This document shows positions 11,021 through 20,444 of a stretch of DNA of 64,000 bases, one piece after another. The stretch is from Thermoplasmata archaeon (GTDB taxonomy: Archaea > Thermoplasmatota > Thermoplasmata > Methanomassiliicoccales > Methanomethylophilaceae). The stretch spans positions 1-64,000 of the forward strand of contig SUSU01000002.1 of the NCBI GenBank assembly GCA_015063225.1, read 5' to 3'. The notes under the pieces were generated by a model. It was not told where the DNA came from. It saw nothing but the letters and a program-made list of their open reading frames with translations, and searched no databases. Position 1 is the first letter of the stretch. Each line of letters opens with the position of its first letter. Position numbers and translations under genes: made by a program.

Positions 11021-11658
11021 ACCCGATGGCTGGACACGACGTCACTCCTACCCGTTCGGTACTCCTCGACCTCAAGAGGAGGATCAAGCTGTCCCAGTCC
11101 GGGCACAAGATCCTCAAGATGAAGAGGGACGGACTCATCATTGAGTTCTTCGCTGTACTGGACAAGGCTAGGAAGATGATGACCGGCGTCTCATCGGACT
11201 TCGAGAACGCGATGATGAAGATCACCATCGCGAAGGCCGTCGACGGAGAGGTGAAGGTCAGAGGAGCCGCGTACTCCCTGAAATTCTCCCCTTCCGTCGA
11301 GATCTCAAGCAAAAACATCATGGGTATGGCCCTGCCCCGCGTTCAGGCTAACAACGTCCACACGGACATCCTGAACAAGGGGTACGGTATCCTGGATACC
11401 TCCGCCTACATCGAGGAGGCCGCACTGGCGTTCGAGAAGCTTCTCGACACCCTCGTGCGCGCCGCCGAGGTGGAGACCACCATGAAGAAGATGCTCGATG
11501 AGATCGAGAAGACTAAGAGAAGGGTGAACGCCCTCGAGTTCAAGGTCATCCCTGAGCTCGAGGACTCCCAGAGGTTCGTCAAGTCCCGTCTCGAGGAGAT
11601 GGAACGCGAGAACACCACCCGTCTCAAGCATCTCAAGGGTAAAGAGGCGGCCGAGTGA
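11017..11658 (+). CDS. atpD: A-type ATP synthase subunit D
   Basis: [31 protein letters not shown] motif of subunit D. Confidence 0.95.
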   Translation: MNPMAGHDVTPTRSVLLDLKRRIKLSQSGHKILKMKRDGLIIEFFAVLDKARKMMTGVSSDFENAMMKITIAKAVDGEVKVRGAAYSLKFSPSVEISSKNIMGMALPRVQANNVHTDILNKGYGILDTSAYIEEAALAFEKLLDTLVRAAEVETTMKKMLDEIEKTKRRVNALEFKVIPELEDSQRFVKSRLEEMERENTTRLKHLKGKEAAE

Positions 11659-11804
11659 AGTCCATGGAGGAGCGGTTCGGGGACTTCATGGAGAACCCCA
11701 AGAAACGCGTGAGGTTCTTCAAAGTCGCAGTGATCGCATCATACTCCATGCTGTTGCTCGGTTCATTCCTTATCGTGGCCTATCTGGCCTCGGTCTGGCT
11801 TTAA
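11655..11804 (+). CDS. 49-aa membrane protein appended to the ATP synthase operon (not in ORF track)
   Basis: GTG start overlapping atpD stop; [49 protein letters not shown], one TM, followed by terminator-like hairpin. Confidence 0.7.
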   Translation: MKSMEERFGDFMENPKKRVRFFKVAVIASYSMLLLGSFLIVAYLASVWL

Positions 11805-11811
11805 ACTACTT

Positions 11812-11840
11812 CAGGGGCGCAAGCCCCTGTCACTTTTTTT
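11812..11840 (+). terminator. Stem-loop (7 bp, GCAA loop) plus T-tract after ATP synthase operon
   Basis: CAGGGGC-GCAA-GCCCCTG then CACTTTTTTTTAT. Confidence 0.65.
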
Positions 11841-11970
11841 TATCGTTTCGGTATTCTGGAGTATTGCTGCTATTATCTGTTTTATAATTGCAGATATGCA
11901 CCAGAAAATTTAATCAAAAAACATTTAGTGTAGTAAATAAACATAAAAATAATCAAAAAATAATGGAGGT

Positions 11971-12007
11971 AATCCTGCCCGAGAGAAAGCTTAGAGCGGG
12001 CAGGATT
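11971..12007 (-). terminator. 11-bp inverted repeat downstream of metY
   Basis: AATCCTGCCCG ... CGGGCAGGATT, T-rich after it on the minus strand. Confidence 0.55.
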
Positions 12008-12031
12008 CTGTTGGCTGTTTTTCTTTTCGCA

Positions 12032-13435
12032 TCACTCCTTCTTTTTGAACAGGTTCTTGAAGAGTCCCTTCTTCTCAGTTCCGGTCTGTTTCGATTTCTG
12101 TGTGCTGTCGATTCGGATCTTGGCGAAAGCCTGGTCGAGGTCGGCGATGATGTCGTCGATGTGCTCGGTTCCGATGGAGAGCCTGATGGTGGAAGGCGAG
12201 ATGCCCTGCTCCTTGAGCTCGGCCTCGTTCAGCTGCGAGTGGGTGGTCGAAGCGGGGTGGATCACGAGGGATTTCACGTCCGCGACGTTGGCCAGCAGGG
12301 AGAACAGCTCCAGGCTGTCGATGAACTTCTTGGCGTCCTCCTCGGTACCGTCGATTTCGAAGGTGAAGATGGATCCGGCGCCGTCGGGGAAGTATCTGTT
12401 GTAGATGTCGTGGGTGGGCTGGTCCGGCTGCGAGGGGTGGCTGATGCTCCTGACCTTCTTGTTGTTCCTGAGGTAGTCGAGGACCTTGAGGGTGTTCTCC
12501 ACATGCCTCTCCACACGGAGGGACAGTGTCTCGAGCCCCTGGAGCAGGACGAACGCGGTCACGGGGGAGATGGACGCCCCGGTGTCGCGCAGGAGGACCG
12601 CTCTGATCCTGGTCACGAAGGCTGCGGGGCCGAGGGCCTTGTAGAAGCTGACGCCGTGGTAGCTGGCGTCGGGCTCGGTGAGTCCGGGGAACTTGCCGTT
12701 GTCCCAGTTGAATTTGCCTCCCTCGATGATTATCCCTCCGAGGACGGTTCCGTGTCCGCCGATGAACTTGGTAGCGGACTCCACGACGATGTCGGCCCCG
12801 TGTTCCAGGGGTCTGATGAGGTACGGGGTTGCGAAGGTGTTGTCGACGACCAACGGGATGCCGTGCCTGTGGGCAATCTCGGAGAGTTTCTCGAAATCGG
12901 AGACATTGGAGTTGGGGTTCCCGAGGGTCTCGGTGTACAGGGCCTTGGTCCTGTCGTTGATGGCCGCCTCGATGGCGGAATAGTCATCCGGGTCGACGAA
13001 TTTCGTCTCGATCCCGTAGGTGGGCAGGGTGTGCTCGAGGAGGTTGTAGGATCCTCCGTAGATGGTCTTGGAGGAGACGATGTTGTCACCGGCGGCGGCA
13101 AGGTTGAGGACCGTGTAGGTGATCGCTGCCGCGCCGGAGGCAACGGCGAGGGCGGCGGAACCTCCCTCGAGAGCGGCGATACGTTTCTCGAGGACATCTT
13201 GGGTGGTGTTGGTCAGGCGGCCGTAGATGTTCCCGGCGTCCCTCAGGCCGAACCTGTCGGCAGCGTGCTGGGAGTTGTGGAACACGTAGGACGTGGTGAG
13301 GTAGATCGGGACGGCCCTCGAGTCGGTGGCGGGGTCGGCCTGTTCCTGCCCTACATGGAGCTGCAGGGTCTCGAACTTCTGTTTCTTCGCGTTGTTGGGT
13401 CCGGTGGGGACGTTGTTTGTAGCCATTATTTTCAC
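12032..13435 (-). CDS. metY: O-acetylhomoserine sulfhydrylase (PLP, Cys/Met metabolism family)
   Basis: QLHVGQE..., SATKFIGGHGT PLP-lysine motif, long MetY-type ORF. Confidence 0.9.
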   Translation of the reverse strand: MKIMATNNVPTGPNNAKKQKFETLQLHVGQEQADPATDSRAVPIYLTTSYVFHNSQHAADRFGLRDAGNIYGRLTNTTQDVLEKRIAALEGGSAALAVASGAAAITYTVLNLAAAGDNIVSSKTIYGGSYNLLEHTLPTYGIETKFVDPDDYSAIEAAINDRTKALYTETLGNPNSNVSDFEKLSEIAHRHGIPLVVDNTFATPYLIRPLEHGADIVVESATKFIGGHGTVLGGIIIEGGKFNWDNGKFPGLTEPDASYHGVSFYKALGPAAFVTRIRAVLLRDTGASISPVTAFVLLQGLETLSLRVERHVENTLKVLDYLRNNKKVRSISHPSQPDQPTHDIYNRYFPDGAGSIFTFEIDGTEEDAKKFIDSLELFSLLANVADVKSLVIHPASTTHSQLNEAELKEQGISPSTIRLSIGTEHIDDIIADLDQAFAKIRIDSTQKSKQTGTEKKGLFKNLFKKKE

Positions 13436-13588
13436 TTCCTTTTTTAGAGCCCATCTTGTCGCAATATTCGTATCTGATTATTTTGAGCGACGTTTGATGT
13501 TGCTTCTGAATATTACTATCCTCGGTCAAGTATTTATTTATTTTCCTATATGAAAATAGTAAAATATGATGATGCGTTGCAATAGTAC

Positions 13589-14761
13589 ATGAATAACACA
13601 AAAACAGGCGCAAAATACTCGCTGAAAACAGCTTTGATACATGCCGGCAATCAGATAGACGAATCCACAGGTGCGGTTAACGTACCTATCTATCAGACAT
13701 CCACGTTCAAGCAGGACGGTCTCGGGAAGAACAGGGGATTCGAATATTCCCGTACCGGCAATCCTACAAGGAAAGTATTGGAGGACCTGATCGCGGAACT
13801 CGAAGGCGGCGTCGCCGGGTTCGCATTCGCTTCGGGAATGGCCGCAATAACCACTGTATTATCATTATATAGATCGGGAGACCGGATCCTGATCTCCCGT
13901 AACGTCTACGGCGGAACGTTCCGCGTCCTCGATAAGGTGTTCAGGAATTTCGGTATAGAGTATTCTATACTGGATTCCGAGGACCCCGAGGACCTCCGGG
14001 CAGCAATCACTGACGATGTCAAAGCGATCCTCCTCGAGAGTCCCGCGAATCCGCTCATGTCGGTCACGGATATCGGGGCGTTCGCTAAGGTCGCCCACGA
14101 GAAAGGGGTGAAGGTCATCGTGGACAACACGTTCATGACCCCGTACATCCAGCGCCCGATAGAACTCGGTGCGGACATAGTCGTGCACAGCGGTACGAAA
14201 TACCTCGGAGGCCACAGCGACCTCGTGGCAGGATTGGCGGTGGTCAACGACGAGGAGACCGCCGAGAGGCTCGCCTTCCTGCAGAACGCGACCGGAGGGG
14301 TGTTGCAGCCCTTCGATTCTTTCCTGCTCATACGCGGGATAAAAACCCTCTCGGTCAGGATGGACAGGCATGTGGAGAACGCGAAGAGGATCGCGGAGTA
14401 TCTAAGAGCCAGCGAGGACGTCTCGAAGATATTCTACCCCGGATTGGAGACCGACCCCGGCCATGCAATCAACTCCAAACAGGCGAGGAACGGCGGCGCG
14501 ATGCTGTCCTTCGAGTTGAAGGAGGGCCATGACCTGAACAGGTTCTTCGAATCCCTGGAGCTGATCAGTCTCGCGGAGAGTCTAGGGGGCGTGGAGTCCC
14601 TGGTCTGCCACCCTTCTACAATGACGCATGCCTCCATCCCCGAGGAGATAAGGAAGGCGGTGGGGATCACCGACGGCCTCATCCGTCTCTCCACCGGGAT
14701 CGAGGATGTGGATGACATCATCAGCGACCTAGATAACGCCATCAGGAAGTCGAGGATATGA
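13589..14761 (+). CDS. metB: Cystathionine gamma-synthase/beta-lyase-type PLP enzyme
   Basis: YSRTGNPTR, HSGTKYLGGHSD PLP motif, STGIEDVDDII. Confidence 0.88.
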   Translation: MNNTKTGAKYSLKTALIHAGNQIDESTGAVNVPIYQTSTFKQDGLGKNRGFEYSRTGNPTRKVLEDLIAELEGGVAGFAFASGMAAITTVLSLYRSGDRILISRNVYGGTFRVLDKVFRNFGIEYSILDSEDPEDLRAAITDDVKAILLESPANPLMSVTDIGAFAKVAHEKGVKVIVDNTFMTPYIQRPIELGADIVVHSGTKYLGGHSDLVAGLAVVNDEETAERLAFLQNATGGVLQPFDSFLLIRGIKTLSVRMDRHVENAKRIAEYLRASEDVSKIFYPGLETDPGHAINSKQARNGGAMLSFELKEGHDLNRFFESLELISLAESLGGVESLVCHPSTMTHASIPEEIRKAVGITDGLIRLSTGIEDVDDIISDLDNAIRKSRI

Positions 14762-15669
14762 CTCTGTACGGTTCCGTGGAGGAGCTGGTAGGGGAGACCC
14801 CGCTGGTGGAACTGAAGCACATGGGTTTCCCCGCCGGGGTGAGGGTATTCGCCAAGCTGGAGCTCAGCAATCCCGCAGGGAGCGTGAAGGACCGCGTGGG
14901 GAGGTACATGATCGCCGATGCCGAGGAGAAAGGCCTCCTGAGGCCGGGTTCGACGATAGTGGAGGCCACCGCGGGGAACACCGGCATAGGCATCGCCCTC
15001 GCGGCGTTGAACAAGGGATACAGGGTGATATTCACCGTCCCCACCAAGTTCTCGGAGGAGAAGCAGAAGATAATGAGGGCGCTCGGTGCCGAGATCGTGA
15101 ACACCCCCAAGGAGGAAGGCATGCTCGGGGCGGTGGCCGAGGCGGAACGCATCAAGGAAACGATTCCCGGCGCGGTCTCCCTCAAACAGTTCGAGAACAT
15201 GAGCAATCCCCGCAGCCATTTCGAGACCACGGGTCCGGAAATCTACCGCGACCTCAAGGGTCATGTTGACTATGCGGTGATGGGCGCCGGAAGCGGAGGG
15301 ACCTTCTCCGGGATAGTCGGATATCTGAAGAGCCAGAATCCCGAAATCCAGGGAGTGCTCGCTGATCCTGTAGGGTCTATCATCGGCGGCGGGGAGAAGG
15401 GCGAATACCAGATCGAGGGAATCGGCAACGACTTCATCGCCAAAACTATGGACACTTCCCTGGTGGACCGCGTGTACAAGGTCACCGATGCGGAGGCCTA
15501 CGCCATGTGCCGCGAACTGGCGAAGAAGGAGGGCATACTGGCGGGGCAGTCCTCCGGTGCGGCCCTAGCCGCCGTGAGGAAGCTTGCAGACGATGTAGGA
15601 AAGGGCAACATAGTCACTGTGTTCCCGGACAGGGGCGACAGGTATCTCAGCAAGGGGCTGTTCGACTGA
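14758..15669 (+). CDS. cysK: Cysteine synthase (O-acetylserine sulfhydrylase)-like
   Basis: NPAGSVKDR, EATAGNTGIGIA, GAGSGGTFSG motifs. Confidence 0.9.
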   Translation: MTLYGSVEELVGETPLVELKHMGFPAGVRVFAKLELSNPAGSVKDRVGRYMIADAEEKGLLRPGSTIVEATAGNTGIGIALAALNKGYRVIFTVPTKFSEEKQKIMRALGAEIVNTPKEEGMLGAVAEAERIKETIPGAVSLKQFENMSNPRSHFETTGPEIYRDLKGHVDYAVMGAGSGGTFSGIVGYLKSQNPEIQGVLADPVGSIIGGGEKGEYQIEGIGNDFIAKTMDTSLVDRVYKVTDAEAYAMCRELAKKEGILAGQSSGAALAAVRKLADDVGKGNIVTVFPDRGDRYLSKGLFD

Positions 15670-15738
15670 GCTATTTCCCCCACATCGATAGGTAAATCAT
15701 AATAATGAAAAATAAGGTACCAGAAGGACAGTGAGACC

Positions 15739-16197
15739 GTGAACGTTTCGACGAGGACCCGTTACGCGTTGCGCATGCTGGTGGATATCGCCGCATTCCA
15801 GGATTCCGGCAAGGTGAAGATCAGGGACATATCCGTCCGTCAGGACATCTCCGTCAAGTATCTGGAGCAAATCGTGACCCTGCTATCGAAGGCGGATATC
15901 GTCAGGGGCGAGAGGGGCCCCCAGGGAGGATACGTCCTCACCCGTCCCGCATCCGAGATAACTGTAGCCGAGGTCGTGTGCGAGATCGAAGGCACCGTGG
16001 CCCCCGTTCCCTGCATAAAGGACGGGCAGGTCGAATGCGAAAGGAAGAACCGCTGTACCACCGTCGACATGTGGATGAGGATAGAGAAGGCGGTCATGGA
16101 CATCATGAGTCAGACCACCATCCAGGACCTTCTCGACGACGCCAATGCCAAGGGCATAATTAGGATACAGGACTGTCCGGCGGATTACGTCATCTGA
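15739..16197 (+). CDS. Rrf2-family transcriptional regulator
   Basis: Winged helix RTRYALRMLVDIA, SVKYLEQIVTLLSKA, RGPQGGYVL; three Cys near the wing. Confidence 0.9.
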   Translation: MNVSTRTRYALRMLVDIAAFQDSGKVKIRDISVRQDISVKYLEQIVTLLSKADIVRGERGPQGGYVLTRPASEITVAEVVCEIEGTVAPVPCIKDGQVECERKNRCTTVDMWMRIEKAVMDIMSQTTIQDLLDDANAKGIIRIQDCPADYVI

Positions 16198-16205
16198 ACC
16201 CGGGT

Positions 16206-17633
16206 TCAGTCCATGAAGCTCTTCATCTCGACCCTGCCGGTGCCGAGATTGACGATCGGCATCACTCCCGGGTCGGGGTTGAAGTTGTGTTTCGCCTGGT
16301 AATCGGTCTGCGACTGCCAGGTGGATGCGTTGATGAGCCTCACTCCGCGGTAGATCATGCTGCCCGCACCGTGGACGTGGCCGGATACGAAGATGTCGGG
16401 GACGACATCCATCGAGAGGTAGTCCTTCTTCTCGGGGGCGAGCGCGTTCCTCAGTCCGAACATGGGTCCCAGATGTCTCCTTTTGCACATCTCCTTCATG
16501 ACCGCGAGGGGGTCCTCGTAACTCATCCCGCGGACGCTGGAGATCCAGTCATCGATGCTCTTCCCGTGGTATGAGGTGATCGTCCTCCCTTCGACCTTGA
16601 GGTTGATGGGGTTGCCGGTCATGATTACGTTCGAATCGAACGTCTTGGTGTAGATCTGCGCCAACGCGGGCTGCGGTTCGGCGAGACGGCAGGCGTCGTG
16701 GTTCCCGGGGTGCATGACGATGCGTATGTCGTCCGGGATGTCCTTCACGTACTCGGAGAGCGCCTCGTACTGGTCGTAGATGTCTATGATGTTGAGGTCG
16801 AATTCCTGGTCGGGATAAGCGCCGATGCCGTCCACGACATCTCCGGGCATGACGATGTAACCTATGTTCTGGGCGGCGGGATCCGTCTTGAGCCAGTTGA
16901 TCATCTTCTCCCAGTTCTTTACCAGGAACTCCTTGCTCCCGATGTGGATGTCGGAGAGGAAGGCGATGGACGAATCGGTGTCCGAAGGGACCCATTTGTT
17001 CTTCTCGGGGATCTCCGGGCGGTAGATTTCGCTGGGGATGAAGAGGTCCCCCTTGGAGGTGCATTTCCCCCTCACGCCGATGACCTCGTCCTTCACGAAG
17101 AGTTCCTCGATGAGGGGGCTGTCCTTGTGGAGGAGGACCTTAATCATGCCGTGGGGGTCCTCGACGTCCAGAATGGTGTGTCCGTTCTTGGTGGTCTTGC
17201 AGTCGTACACCATGCCGACGATGGCGCATTCGCGCTGGAGGGTCTTGGCGACGTCGATGGGCGTGGCCACCCCGACCCTGTCCATGAGTATCTTCTTCTG
17301 CTGGTCGTAACGGCTGCGGAAGTAACGTGTGAAATCATCGATCGTGCCGGTGCAGGTGCTGTTCCCGCTGATGTCGCTGTCCTTGATGACCTCGATGTCG
17401 CTGCTGCGGCGGGTGCGGGGCTGTATGGTTTTCTCGGATTTGAAAAGGGCCTTGTCTCCCTCGAGGAACTCCCTGATGTCCTTCTCGGTGACGAACATGT
17501 GGCTTCCGGCGAGGGCGTTGAGGATGGTGTTCACCATCTCCATGGAATGCCCGTTGGAATCGAGAATCTCGACGGCTTCCGGCGACAGGAACAGCTTCCT
17601 TTTCATGGCCTCGCTGAGAATCTCGTCCCTCAT
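16206..17633 (-). CDS. polB: DNA polymerase II (PolD) small subunit, calcineurin-like
   Basis: OB fold followed by phosphoesterase motifs (SDIHIGS, PGDVVDG, HPGNHDACR, SGHVHGAG). Confidence 0.93.
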   Translation of the reverse strand: MRDEILSEAMKRKLFLSPEAVEILDSNGHSMEMVNTILNALAGSHMFVTEKDIREFLEGDKALFKSEKTIQPRTRRSSDIEVIKDSDISGNSTCTGTIDDFTRYFRSRYDQQKKILMDRVGVATPIDVAKTLQRECAIVGMVYDCKTTKNGHTILDVEDPHGMIKVLLHKDSPLIEELFVKDEVIGVRGKCTSKGDLFIPSEIYRPEIPEKNKWVPSDTDSSIAFLSDIHIGSKEFLVKNWEKMINWLKTDPAAQNIGYIVMPGDVVDGIGAYPDQEFDLNIIDIYDQYEALSEYVKDIPDDIRIVMHPGNHDACRLAEPQPALAQIYTKTFDSNVIMTGNPINLKVEGRTITSYHGKSIDDWISSVRGMSYEDPLAVMKEMCKRRHLGPMFGLRNALAPEKKDYLSMDVVPDIFVSGHVHGAGSMIYRGVRLINASTWQSQTDYQAKHNFNPDPGVMPIVNLGTGRVEMKSFMD

Positions 17634-17680
17634 GGGCTACCCATCCGCATACGGCTTATTTTGCTTTCGGAGTTAGTCAG

Positions 17681-18220
17681 TCAGAGGTAGGTGACCTCGC
17701 CCGTGGCGAGGTCCAAAACGCCCGCTTCGACGGTCACTTTCAGCCCCTCGAGGGCGTTCCTCACCATGATGGCCGCGAAGCGCGCGTTGACGTTGGCGGC
17801 AAGCGACGGGTCGGGGGAGGACGACACCGCGGTCCTCACGGTCCCCAGGACCTTGGCGAGGGCGCCCGTCCCGATATCCCCCGCGAGGGCGCGGGAGACT
17901 GCGTCGCAGTCGCTGTGGCCCATGACGAGGATGTATTCGATGTGGAGCTCCTCCACGGCGAAACGGAGACTTCCTATGGCCTCGTCCGAGGGGACGTTCC
18001 CGAGGTTGCGGACGATGTACAGCTCGCCCGCCGTGGCGCCGAAGACGGCCTCGGGAATCGCGCGGGAGTCGGAACAGCACAGGATGGCCGCATAGGGCTT
18101 CTGTTTGATGGTGGCGAGCTTGGCCCTTAAGGGTCCGGACGGGGAGGTGATGATCCTCTCCCCCGAAGCGTATCTTTTGTTGCCGTACCCGAGCCTTTTC
18201 TTCGCGTCCTGGACGTCCAT
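17681..18220 (-). CDS. Beta-class carbonic anhydrase
   Basis: CCSDSRAIPE, NLGNVP, VMGHSDCDAV zinc-binding motifs; start set at MDVQDAKKRLGYGN. Confidence 0.88.
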   Translation of the reverse strand: MDVQDAKKRLGYGNKRYASGERIITSPSGPLRAKLATIKQKPYAAILCCSDSRAIPEAVFGATAGELYIVRNLGNVPSDEAIGSLRFAVEELHIEYILVMGHSDCDAVSRALAGDIGTGALAKVLGTVRTAVSSSPDPSLAANVNARFAAIMVRNALEGLKVTVEAGVLDLATGEVTYL

Positions 18221-18299
18221 GGTCCGACATGCGCCTCCCCCGATAAAGCATTGGCGCGCCCGCCCACGCATATATATCGGGGACCCGATTCGCATCCTC

Positions 18300-18692
18300 A
18301 TGGCAAAGGTGACGGTTTCCTGTCCCGTGTACCCCAGCGAGGATCCCGAGAAGGTCCGCGCCGCACTCCTGAAGATCTTCCCCACCGGCGTTTTCGAGGT
18401 CGAGGGTGAGAGGATGTCCGGCGAAGCCGACCTGGAGAACTTCTCGGCGCTCATCAGGAGGCAGAGGATCCTCGATACCACCCGCTCGCAGATGCTGGCA
18501 GGCATGAGGAGGAATTCCGTCAAGACCCGTTTCAACCTCAACAAGCAGGTCGCAACCGTCGGCAAGGTGTCCTTCGTGGACTACCGCACCGCCCTCGGGA
18601 CCATCGAGGTGACCGTGGAGGACGATAATCTCGAAGCACTCATCGACAGGGTCGCACCCGTCACCGTGGACGGAGAGGAGGTGAAACAGTGA
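18300..18692 (+). CDS. UPF0201-family protein (predicted RNA-binding)
   Basis: MAKVTVSCPVYPSEDPEKV..., internal start after TATA box at 18270. Confidence 0.8.
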   Translation: MAKVTVSCPVYPSEDPEKVRAALLKIFPTGVFEVEGERMSGEADLENFSALIRRQRILDTTRSQMLAGMRRNSVKTRFNLNKQVATVGKVSFVDYRTALGTIEVTVEDDNLEALIDRVAPVTVDGEEVKQ

Positions 18693-19456
18693 TCGTCGGC
18701 GTCTCCTGTCCCAACATCTGCACCGTACCCCCCACAGACTCCCTCGCGGAGCTGTCCAAGGGGTTCACGCACTGGGAGATCTTCTCCGAGGCGGACCACA
18801 TGGTGCAGCGTCTAGACGATACGTTCTTCGAGGCCGCCGGGCAGTCCGGGATGACCTTCTCCTTGCACGCGTCCATCGCGGATACCAACATCGCCGCCCT
18901 CAACCCCCGCATGCGCGAGGCCACCGTCATGGAGCTCATGACGGAGCTAGAATGCGCCGCATCCATGGACATAGACACCGTCACCATCCACCCCGGAATC
19001 ATCAGTCTTTCCGTTCCTGGCACACGCGACCGCAGCATCGCCGCCGCGAGGGAGTCCTGCCGCATGCTCGACAGGGCTGCCAAGGAGTTCGGAGTGGAAC
19101 ACGTCTGCATCGAGAACATGCCCCGCTTCCCAATAATGCTCGGGATCGACCCCTCCGAACTGAAGGCCATCGTGGACGGTACCGATCTGGGGATAACCTT
19201 CGACATCGGCCATGCGAACACTTCCGGTCATATCGACGACATGATCGATACTTTCGGCGACCGCATCGCCAACATCCACATCCACGACAACAACGGCGAC
19301 GCCGACTCCCATCTGACCATCGGGGACGGTAACATAGACTTCCGTCATGTGCTCAAGAGGCTCTCCGGGTACACCGGGAGATACATCATCGAGTCCAAGA
19401 GCATAGAGTCCGCCCTGGAGTCGCAGAAGCGCCTCCGTGCGATGGCCGGCGAGTGA
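18689..19456 (+). CDS. Xylose isomerase-like TIM barrel / AP endonuclease family 2-like
   Basis: TVTIHPG, CIENMP, FDIGHANTSG, IHIHDNNGDADSHLTIGDGNIDF. Confidence 0.85.
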   Translation: MIVGVSCPNICTVPPTDSLAELSKGFTHWEIFSEADHMVQRLDDTFFEAAGQSGMTFSLHASIADTNIAALNPRMREATVMELMTELECAASMDIDTVTIHPGIISLSVPGTRDRSIAAARESCRMLDRAAKEFGVEHVCIENMPRFPIMLGIDPSELKAIVDGTDLGITFDIGHANTSGHIDDMIDTFGDRIANIHIHDNNGDADSHLTIGDGNIDFRHVLKRLSGYTGRYIIESKSIESALESQKRLRAMAGE

Positions 19457-19457
19457 T

Positions 19458-20444
19458 TCAGTCCCTTCCCCACATCTGCAGGACGGTCCCCTCGAAGGGG
19501 TCGTGAAGATTCTTCTCAGGGAAGTAGTCCCTGATCTTGCAGAGCGACCTGATGGTGAGAATCACGCCGATGATGGCCAGGGCAATCAGCGGCACGGTCC
19601 CGGCGCCGTCGAAGAAGACATCGAACGATGCTAGTATGTCGAAGGCGGAATGCATGACGATGGACGTGTGGGCGCCGTACTCGATGTAGACGTATCCGAA
19701 CAGCATCCCCGAGATGAACGTGTCCGGGAACTTCATGATGCTCCAACCGTCCAGATGAATCAGGCCGAACACCACGGAGGATATGATGAGGAACACGAGG
19801 GCTACCTTGCTCATCCCGAACCCTCCGAAGAGATACTTCGAACTGTTGCCGTAACCCTTTATCGCACTGATTATGAACACGGGCAGGCCGATCATCAGGA
19901 TCCTGCAGAGGAACTCCTCCTGGGGTCCGGCGCAGGCCATCGAGACAATCAACTCGTAGTCGGTCATCTCATCGATGAAGTCGTTCGTGATGCTCTCGTT
20001 GATCAGATCCGAGAACAGTACGACGGCGATCGAAGTGAACGCCGTGATAGCCATGAGGATGCCCGCCTTGCTCAGGGGGGCTGTCATGAAACGCCTGTCG
20101 CGGTCCTCGGGCGGACAGTCCCTGAGGCGGTCGATGAGGTCCTTTATGACAAGAGCCAGGCATAAGATGAACACGGCGATGCATAACACGGGGATGCCGA
20201 TTCCCAGGGATTCGTCCCCTTTGCTGGTGAGGATGTAGGCCTCGCTCGGTGTGGCGATCGCGATGTACACCAGCCCTATGACAGATGCGGCCACGACGGC
20301 CACCACGGAGACTAGGGTGCAGTACACGTACAGTTTGCTGTCGGGGTTCTTGATCAAATCCGGAATCATCGTCCCACAATCCTCGGGATCAGTGTCTGGT
20401 CCACATGCGGAGCACGGACTCGGCGCATTCCGGCGCGTACTCAT
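19458..20444 (-). CDS. CPBP-family intramembrane metalloprotease (CAAX protease/Abi)
   Basis: Multi-TM with EEFLCR and FGLIHLDG motifs. Confidence 0.82.
   Translation of the reverse strand: MSTRRNAPSPCSACGPDTDPEDCGTMIPDLIKNPDSKLYVYCTLVSVVAVVAASVIGLVYIAIATPSEAYILTSKGDESLGIGIPVLCIAVFILCLALVIKDLIDRLRDCPPEDRDRRFMTAPLSKAGILMAITAFTSIAVVLFSDLINESITNDFIDEMTDYELIVSMACAGPQEEFLCRILMIGLPVFIISAIKGYGNSSKYLFGGFGMSKVALVFLIISSVVFGLIHLDGWSIMKFPDTFISGMLFGYVYIEYGAHTSIVMHSAFDILASFDVFFDGAGTVPLIALAIIGVILTIRSLCKIRDYFPEKNLHDPFEGTVLQMWGRD

Noticed and set aside
11888-13447. 519-aa plus-strand ORF
   Set aside because: Antisense of metY; no domain and spans the metY terminator.
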